A DNA stretch of 50,481 bases from Chlamydomonas sphaeroides. Taxonomy: Eukaryota > Chlorophyta > Chlorophyceae > Chlamydomonadales > Chlamydomonadaceae. This document shows positions 44,023-50,481 of the stretch, piece after piece (within the stretch, counting starts at the first letter, position 1; each line of letters opens with the position of its first letter). Below the pieces are notes generated by a model. It did no database searches, was not told the origin of the DNA, and saw only the letters and a list, made by a program, of their open reading frames with translations. Both the position numbers and the translations under genes were made by a program. The stretch covers positions 74,480 to 124,960 of the forward strand of contig BDDC01000080.1 in the NCBI GenBank assembly GCA_001662425.1. Direction: 5' to 3'.

Positions 44023-44753
44023 AGTGCCGTACAGGGCCTGCCGTACGAGGGGTATGGGGGCCTGGCCCAGGGCCTAGAGCACACCCCGGTCAACCCCCGA
44101 AGGCATATACCGGGTTAACACATCTCAGATAGTCACATAAAAGGGTTTGGGCCACTCGCGGCTGTCGTGGGAGCTGTAGGTTAGCGGGAATCGCTGGGTG
44201 CTGTTTGGGGCTGCCAAACGGGGGCACGGTGCGTGCCTGATTGAGCCCCCTTAACGCTTCCTGGTGGTCGCCCAGCCTATTTCTGGATATCTGATACCCT
44301 ATAGGTGTTGTAGGAACACAGCGGGCATCGTTTAGAGAAAGGTCCAGTTGCGGCGATTTGTCGCATGCTGCCGGGCCAAGTCGGCCGAACGGGCATCCCG
44401 ACGCCCTGGCTTTGCTTCTTAGGGTCTATTTAGGTGTAACGTATCCACCAGGTCGCCTAAGTCGCAGCTTGGCTCCAAGACCGCCGACATGCAAGTGCAT
44501 CGCGCGCAACTGTGCTCGCTGCGAGCGACTGCGACCTCCCAGAGCGAGCATATGATATGACTACAGGTCTGGAGCGCTTCTGGGGCGGTTCGAGTCCTGA
44601 CTCTGCTCCGTGGCAGGCAAACCCGGGAGTGGTACCTGGGTGGCCAGGTGTCAGGCTGTCGCCACTGCACTGGGCCCCCAAGCGGCCGCCGCTCCCTGCA
44701 ACTCCCTGCCATTTCCTCTGCTCACCCCGACGCCTGCGGCCCCGCGTCGTCAG

Positions 44754-44798
44754 GCAGTCAGCGCCGGGCAGCGCCCTCCCCGGCCGCCAGACCACCAC
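44754..44798. repeat. Dispersed repeat fragment, copy 2
   Basis: Partner of 39711-39754; shares the GCGCCGGGCAGCGCCCTCCC core. Confidence 0.7.
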
Positions 44799-45035
44799 GC
44801 AACACGCCCCTCCGCGAGCCTGCGCCTTGCTGCACCTAGCGACGGCCGCAGCTGCCCTTCCACACAAAAGGCCTGCTCGCACTCGTACGAGCTGCGGCGG
44901 CACCGCACCACGACGCACGCAGTCATCTCTCTGTCCGCATCTACCAGCCGCACTCGCAAGCACACACACACACCCCGCTGGAGTGTAACATATATGGAAC
45001 ACACACACACACACAGCTCATCCGCTGCCTGCTGC

Positions 45036-47171
45036 TCAGTGGCCGCCGGCCTTGCTCGCGGTCGCGGTCATGCGAGCGTACGCGGCGGCGCCCAGGCCGG
45101 CGGCAGCCAGGATGCCGCCGACGGCGATGGGCCAGTAGCTGACACCCCCCATGGCACGAGCGCTCACATCGAACAGGCCCTGCGCGCGAGGGCCATCAAG
45201 AGCGCCCACGAAGGCAGGGTGCTGTCAGCAAGCTGCCGTGGACGAAGCCACCCTCCCTTCACTTGGTGTGCGTCAGCCACCGCCGTGCGCGCCCTGCCAT
45301 GTGGCACAGCAGCTCGGCTGGCGGCGTCAGGAGGTCGTAAGCCGCTTACGCGGCCCGCTCCTGAACTTGGCGCGGATGATGTCGCCCGTGTTGATTGGCA
45401 TCCTGACTCTCTCTATGTATATGGATTCCGTACCGTATGCGCACATATTACGAATGTCTGTGTGTGCGTCGCCCCCACCTTGACGCAGATGATGTCGCCG
45501 GTCTTGGTGGACATGCCGATGCCCGGGTTGAGCTGGTAAAACTGCGGTGGTGGGGCACAAGGGGAGGGCGCAACAATGAGTAAGGTTGGCTTCTCCATCA
45601 ATTGTATAGAACCCCCAGCTAGAACCACAAACCCTCTCACAGGAGTACACGTAGCGGAACAAACCTAGGAGTGGATGCAGAGGGAGAGCTGGGGATGGGC
45701 ACGAAGGCCCAGCGCCCTCCTCCGGCATTCTCTGGCTAGCAGGACTGGCCCTGGCGCGCGGCCGACAAGGGCGTCTTCGGGGGCAGTCCAGATTGGCGCA
45801 AGCAACGCGCCCATGGCGCCCAAGCGACGCCGGCAGCAGCCGCAGGCCGCGGCCCCGCCCCGCCTGCCCTGCCCTGCCTGCGCCGCAGCCCTGCCCTGCC
45901 CCCAGCCCTACCTGGTGCTGCGTCATGCCGAACATCTGCGGACACGGGAGCAGGATTGCATGAGAGATGCGACGTCATGGGTGGCTTCGCGGCATGGTCA
46001 CAACAAACGTGATCGTCATGTACGCATGTTCCATGTTACATGCGGCTGCGGGCTACAGGCGCGGGAGCGGCGGCAGGGGCAGCAGGCAGTGGGAGCGCCG
46101 CGCAGTTCCCCGCGATTGACAAAGGACGCTCGCCCCCGCGCACGCCAAGGCTGGGGCCCGGCTTCCGCGTGGCGGCTGGGCTCTGGCTGGTGCTTCTCAC
46201 TCAGCTGGTAGAGCTCCAACATCCACAAAACACCTTAGCAAAAACCTGGCAGCGGCGCGTCCGGCGAAACCTGGCAGCCGCACCTCCGCTGCATGCTACT
46301 TCACATGGGCGTGACGCACCTTGAAGAGGGACTCGGGCGACTCGTAGCCCTGCACCTCGTACACCTCCTGGCAGTCGATGCCCTGGGACCTGCGGCGAGG
46401 CGCCACACAGGCAGCGGGCAGCCCCTCACAGTGGGCCCTCTTGCTGGGCCGGCAGGATACCGGTAGGCGCAGCCGCGAGTCGGGCGCGCAACAGATCTGC
46501 GCCGGCCCTCATCGTGCCGGCGCAGCTAGCTGCCGCACGGGGTGCGCAGCCGCGAGCATCCAAGCCCAGCGAGCCCTGGTTCGCATGACGCGCCTGCGCC
46601 TGCGCCCGCCCCCGCGTACGACCGACGCCCCATGCCGCTCGGCGCTGCCCGGCCAGGCAGCCCGCTGGCGGCACTCACCAGAACTTCTTCTTGGTGTCCA
46701 TGCTCATCGACCCTGGCGGGCGGCGCGGGGACGCAGAGATGTTGGGGCCGGCTGCCTCATGCTGCCTCACGGCTGCCGCACGCCTCGCATGTTGCGCGGC
46801 ACGCGAGGCGTGGCGCCTGGTGCTCGCCCTCGGAAGAGAGCAAGTCGATGCGGCTACCGTGTTGCACCGTCGGCATGTCGATGGAATCTGTGTGAGACAC
46901 GTGGGCTCCCCGGAGCTCGCCGTCCTGGCGTGCCACACCCGAAAGCCGGTGGGGCACGCGCAGTGGGGGGCGCTGAGCTGTGCTGTTGGCTATGCAGCAG
47001 TGCCGTGCAGCGACAGGAGCATATCTCATGCTGGGATAGCAGGACACGGCAGCGGCGCGCCGCACCTCCTGCCACCGACAGCAGCTGGTGCTGGTGGATT
47101 TGAAAGTAGAGCGCCGCGCCCACGGCGCCGACAACCAGGGTGGCGAACAGCGCTACGGTGCGCTTCCGCAT
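45036..47171 (-). CDS. Small LysM-domain protein with two membrane segments
   Basis: Six exons in phase: 47171-47066, 46712-46679, 46389-46320, 45935-45912, 45541-45479, 45179-45036; 146 residues. MRKRT followed by VALFATLVVGAVGAALYF is a signal anchor or uncleaved signal (residues 6-24). Residues 53-99 form a LysM fold: VYEVQGYESPESLFKMFG, MTQHQFYQLNPGI, KTGDIICVK, matching the usual Y-x-V-x-x-G-[DE]-[ST]...L...N motif spread over three exons. A second hydrophobic helix (YWPIAVGGILAAAGLGAAAY, about 114-133) precedes a short basic end, TASKAGGH. LysM modules bind GlcNAc-containing glycans (chitin, peptidoglycan), so the loop between the two helices would present the lectin on one face of a membrane. 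Which membrane is unknown; plastid, ER and plasma membrane are all possible. Its start faces the TGS1-like gene 1.03 kb away. Confidence 0.82.
45369..45408 (-). repeat. Degenerate copy of LysM exon 5 end in intron 5
   Basis: GCGGATGATGTCGCCCGTGT resembles GCAGATGATGTCGCCGGTCT at 45485-45504 in exon 5. In translation it would read TGDIIRAK against TGDIICVK, but the copy lacks a GT donor, so it is probably not an alternative exon. Confidence 0.75.
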
Positions 47172-48200
47172 GGCTGCTAGCGGCCGGAGCGGAGCGGGGA
47201 GTCAGGGGGAGGGCCGAGGACCTGCAGTGTGTGTGTTTGGGCCAGGGCTTGCCGGGTTAGGCCAGTTGACCGGGGCGCGGTTCGGGCGCCCTCGAGGCGC
47301 CGAGAGTTGTTGGTTGTTGCTGTCGGCAGGTGCTGGGGTGTCGGAGTGCACGCACCAGCTGTCGCTGGCGATGGGCGCAAGTGGCAGGGCTGTGTAGCCG
47401 GTCAATCGCTGTATAGCTCAACGGATCGTGTTCAATATCAGCTGTCGCAGAACAAGATGATTCCGAAGTAAGCGCAAGCCAGGGTCGACGCACGGAAGCT
47501 GCAGCAACTGCAACGTGTTTGTAATCAGCGTTGTCTTTCGTGGGGGAGCCTCAATGTTGATCGCTGTAGCGTGAGGGCCGGGCGAACGGGCGAAAGTCCA
47601 CTGCTTTTTGCACGAACCCCAAACCCCAAATGTACCCCGCACCAGACGCCCCCATGCCGGGCTCAGCCTCAACGCGACGACATGACACGGTTTGCACTGG
47701 TGGACAGCGTGCCTTCACATCCCTTGCGCTCTCCTACGCTTTCCCCTGCTCTCCCCTGCCACGCGTCTGCCCCCGAAGGCCCCGGACCCCATGCCTGTGA
47801 TGCCCCCGCGCAGGCTTGCAACATCTTCCAATCCTGGGCTAAAATCGACGCAATATACTAATCCAACGTGTGCTGGTGACGTCGTCGCGGCTCGTTGGTG
47901 TGCTAATGGTGGCCCCTTCGCGCTTTCCCGTTCTGCCCCGCATTGCCCCATGCTGCTGCTTTTCCGTGCTTTGCTTGGCATCTACAGCCGGCGGGCTGCG
48001 AGCGGACGACCATCCCCAGGGCTGAATGCAAGCTACCAGTTTGGAGTGAGGCAAGGGTAAAGTGTAAAGTGAACAGGGGACCCCTTGTCAGGCGTACGAC
48101 GGTACGGAGACGCTGGTGCTGCCGCCTAAGCGGCTCTGTAGCGACCTGTCGTCTGTACTGCCATGCGGGGGGTATAACCGGCAACATAGCTAGAGCGGGT
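47172..48200. promoter_or_regulatory. Divergent spacer between LysM and TGS1-like genes
   Basis: Contains the upstream regions of both genes, which point away from each other. It is less GC-rich between about 47400 and 47640. No TATA element stands out and no gene was found; the open frames here lack coding character. Confidence 0.4.
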
Positions 48201-50481
48201 ATGGCACCGCGAGAGGTGCTTCAAGCGAAATGGCGGTCAGCGCAGGATGCGTCGCTGAGCACGGTGCTTGACCTGAGCCTCAACGACACGACTACCTATC
48301 GCTGTGGGCGCCTGGTGGTCACGTCTGTGCGCTTGCACGATGTCGGCCTCGTCGGGTACGCGCTCGGGGCGCGAGATGGTGCTCACGGGTGCGCACCAAG
48401 GCAATTGTCTTAATTTGTGTTAGTTTCAAGGTTATTTTCTGTGTCTGTCCTTTACTTGCAGCGCGAAGGAGCCGCTTGCGGCTCCGTCGGAGCCGGCCAG
48501 CGACACCGAAGTATCGTCAATCGCTTCGGAGCTAGCGCATCTTGGGCTGCCGACGTCTTTCGGCGCCAAGAAGGTATGCGAGCAGCCGGGACATGCCGGA
48601 TCTACGCACCCATGCCTCCCCTCACCCGTCCGTAAACGCACGTCGACGCATTCGTTGCTACACATCCCCAGGGAGGACTTGGACCGCACGGTCGGCGGGA
48701 CGGTAGGAAGGCGCAGCCGGGCAGCCGGTTCGCCGGCCAAGGTAAGCTCGCTCGCAACACCCCCCGCTCCCGAGCTACAGCCCCTCACCGCCGGCAACCC
48801 CTATGCCCCCACGCCTTCGTGCAACGCGCTGCCCATATACATCCGCGCACCCCCCGTCCCCGCTCCGCCTGCCGCTTGCCAGACCACCAGCAGCGCCGCC
48901 ACAAGGGCAGCGGCGGCTCGGGAGCGCACGACGGGGATGCCGACAGCACGGGCGCTCGGCCGAGCGCCGCGGGCGCGTCCGGCGATGACACTCCCTGGGT
49001 GCAGGGCTACGACGAGCAGTGGAACTGCCACTACTACTACAACTCCCACACCCAGGTGGGCTGGGCCCGGATGGCCGGGGTCACGTGTAGTTGAGCTGAC
49101 CTGGTTCCTGTGAGGCTGCGCGTTAGCGGGGCTGGGGCCACGGCGCTAGTGGCTATTGGAACCAGGGTTTATAGTGCACCGCGGTGCGTGCCGGCAGCGC
49201 CACGCGACAACCACTGACCCGTCTGGAAGGCATGTTGGGGGACGGGCGCTGCGGCGGGCGTGAACCCGGCTTCGCCCTACCCGTCTCGTGGGCTGCTGCA
49301 GGAGTCGGTGTGGGAGGCGCCGGCGGAGGGCTACGTCCCCTGGGACGCCGCCGCCGCCACCGCCGCCGAGGCGCAGCCGGAGCCCGGGGCCGCGGCGGCG
49401 GCGGACGCAGGGGGCGGCGCCGCCAAGCCCGCGCCGCGCATGCTCACGGAGCGCGAGCTCCTGGCGAGCTTGGGGATAGATGGCGGCGATGCCAGTGCCG
49501 ATGGCGTGGCGGCGGCGCCGTCCGTGCGGGACCTCTTTTCGCGGCCCGCGGCCGGCCAACAGCAGACGCCGGCCAGGGCCGTGCCGGCGACGGCGCTGTC
49601 AGAGGAGCAGCTGCTGGCGAAGCTGGGCGCGGCGGCGCCGATGCCGCCGCCGCCGCCGGCGCCGCTGCCGCCGGCACCGCCGCCGCCACCGCCGGAGACG
49701 ACGGACGTGGCCGGCGACGGAGCCTCCGCGCCCGCGGCGGCGGCGGTGGCGGCGCCGCCGAAGCGCATGCTGACGGAGGAGGACATCCTGCGGAGGATGG
49801 GGTTGCTGCCAGAGCAGTCGGCGGAGCCGTCAGGGCAGGCGGCGGCGCCGCCGCCGCCGCCGCGCGGCGGCAGCCCCGGGCACAACGGCGGCGGTGCCGC
49901 TGCCTCCGGCGCGCCGCCGCAGGGCCAGGGGCACGCTCCGGGCCAGGCCAACGGCGCCGCGCGGCTGCCGGCGCCGCCTCCCGGCTTCCACCCCCACCAG
50001 CACTCGCAGCAGCCCCACCCCCACCAACCCCATCCGCACCCCCACCCGCACCCGCATCACCTGCACCCGCAACCCCACCACGCCCATGCCCCGTCGCCTC
50101 ACACCGGCAACGGCGGCCCAGGCCGGCCGCCGCCGCCACCCGGCTTCGGCGCGCCGCCGCCGCCGCCAGGCGCATGGCCGCCGCTGGTGGCCCCTGGCCA
50201 CGGCCCACCGCCGCCGCCGGGCTTCGGCCCACCTCCGCCGGCGCCAGGCCCCGGCATTCCGTACGGCGTGCCGTACCCGCCGCCGCACCTTCACGACGGG
50301 ATGTCGTACCCGCCGCCGCCGTACGGCATGCACCCGCCATACGGTCACGGCCCGCCGCCGCCGCACGGCTGGGCGCCACACGGCGGGCCGGGGCTGGGAC
50401 CGCAGGGGCACCCGCACGGGCCGCCGCCGCCGCACGCCGACGGCGTGCACAGGCCGCCGCTGCATGCTCATCCCCACCCCC
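48201..50481 (+). CDS. TGS1: TGS1-like protein N-terminus with WW domain (runs off the window)
   Basis: Exons 48201-48388, 48462-48573, 48672-48741, 48883-49055 and 49302 to the window end, open and in phase; 574 residues are visible. Early segments YRCGRLVVTSVRLHDVGLVG and SELAHLGLPTSFGAKK resemble the N-terminal region of trimethylguanosine synthase (human: a Cys-Ser-Arg...Leu-Gly-Leu-Lys-Gly-Tyr segment and a MGLPLQFG motif, from memory). A WW domain follows at about 162-188: first Trp in TPWVQGYDEQW, HYYYNSHTQ, second Trp in ESVWEAP. Then come three related 12-residue motifs (MLTERELLASLG, ALSEEQLLAKLG, MLTEEDILRRMG) and a Pro/His/Gly-rich tail with PPPGF repeats. TGS1 hypermethylates snRNA and snoRNA caps; its methyltransferase domain would lie past the right edge and is not seen, so the name is inference. 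A splicing-related WW/proline-rich protein is the alternative. Confidence 0.6.

Larger units (their letters stand above)
43703..45035. other. Intergenic region with inverted and dinucleotide repeats
   Basis: Promoter side of the MYND gene and 3' side of the LysM gene. It contains the inverted repeat at 43924-44022, a dispersed repeat fragment at 44754-44798, CA runs at 44961-44973 and 44999-45015, and a GC-poorer core around 44090-44320. No gene seen. Confidence 0.45.

Noticed and set aside
45380..45408. Alternative LysM exon (TGDIIRAK)
   Set aside because: The sequence resembles exon 5 but has no GT donor at the right place, so it was called a degenerate copy.
46016..46228. Extra LysM exon (MLELYQLSEK) between exons 3 and 4
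   Set aside because: It superficially resembles FYQLN, but inserting it breaks the phase and the LysM spacing, and no acceptor fits.

Overview
The window is nuclear DNA from a GC-rich eukaryote, most likely a chlorophyte green alga of the Chlamydomonas-like kind. The signs are many short GT-AG introns (about 60 to 600 bases), single-gene transcription units on both strands, a KD-type plant nucleotide-sugar/triose-phosphate transporter, a ciliary SPEF1/CLAMP protein (so a lineage that makes, or recently made, flagella), a long helical protein ending in a MYND finger, and alanine/glycine-rich low-complexity inserts inside otherwise conserved proteins. Nothing bacterial (operons, ribosome binding sites, CRISPR) is present. 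All gene models were built by hand from exon homology, reading phase and splice sites.

Layout, left to right: a small heptad-repeat coiled-coil protein (893-1384, -); an F-box-like/ankyrin protein A (3674-4677, +); an OS-9-type ER lectin of the ERAD pathway (8192-11805, -); an unrecognised, probably organelle-targeted multi-span membrane protein (12596-16469, -) sharing a 317-base head-to-head promoter region with an SLC25A38/Hem25-like mitochondrial glycine carrier (16787-20007, +); a KD-group drug/metabolite transporter (21558-26053, +) broken by a poly-C run and a 333-base assembly gap; a broken hAT transposase C-terminus (27531-28330, -); a second F-box-like/ankyrin protein B (31891-33605, -); SPEF1 (35537-38906, -); a 993-residue MYND-finger protein (40097-43702, -); a 146-residue LysM protein with two membrane segments (45036-47171, -); and the 5' part of a TGS1-like WW-domain gene (48201 to beyond the right edge, +).

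The genes are unrelated housekeeping functions (ER quality control, mitochondrial and Golgi/plastid transport, cilia, snRNA cap modification) rather than a cluster. Two patterns stand out. First, at least six genes carry short, often near-identical copies of an exon edge inside the neighbouring intron, as expected if tandem duplications across splice sites have shaped or even created introns here. Second, the ankyrin exons of genes A and B, about 28 kb apart and inverted, are nearly identical in DNA while their other exons are strongly diverged, which points to gene conversion. The glycine carrier also has three GC-AG introns out of seven. The intergenic spaces hold minisatellites, inverted repeats and diverged dispersed repeats but no further gene that I could support.
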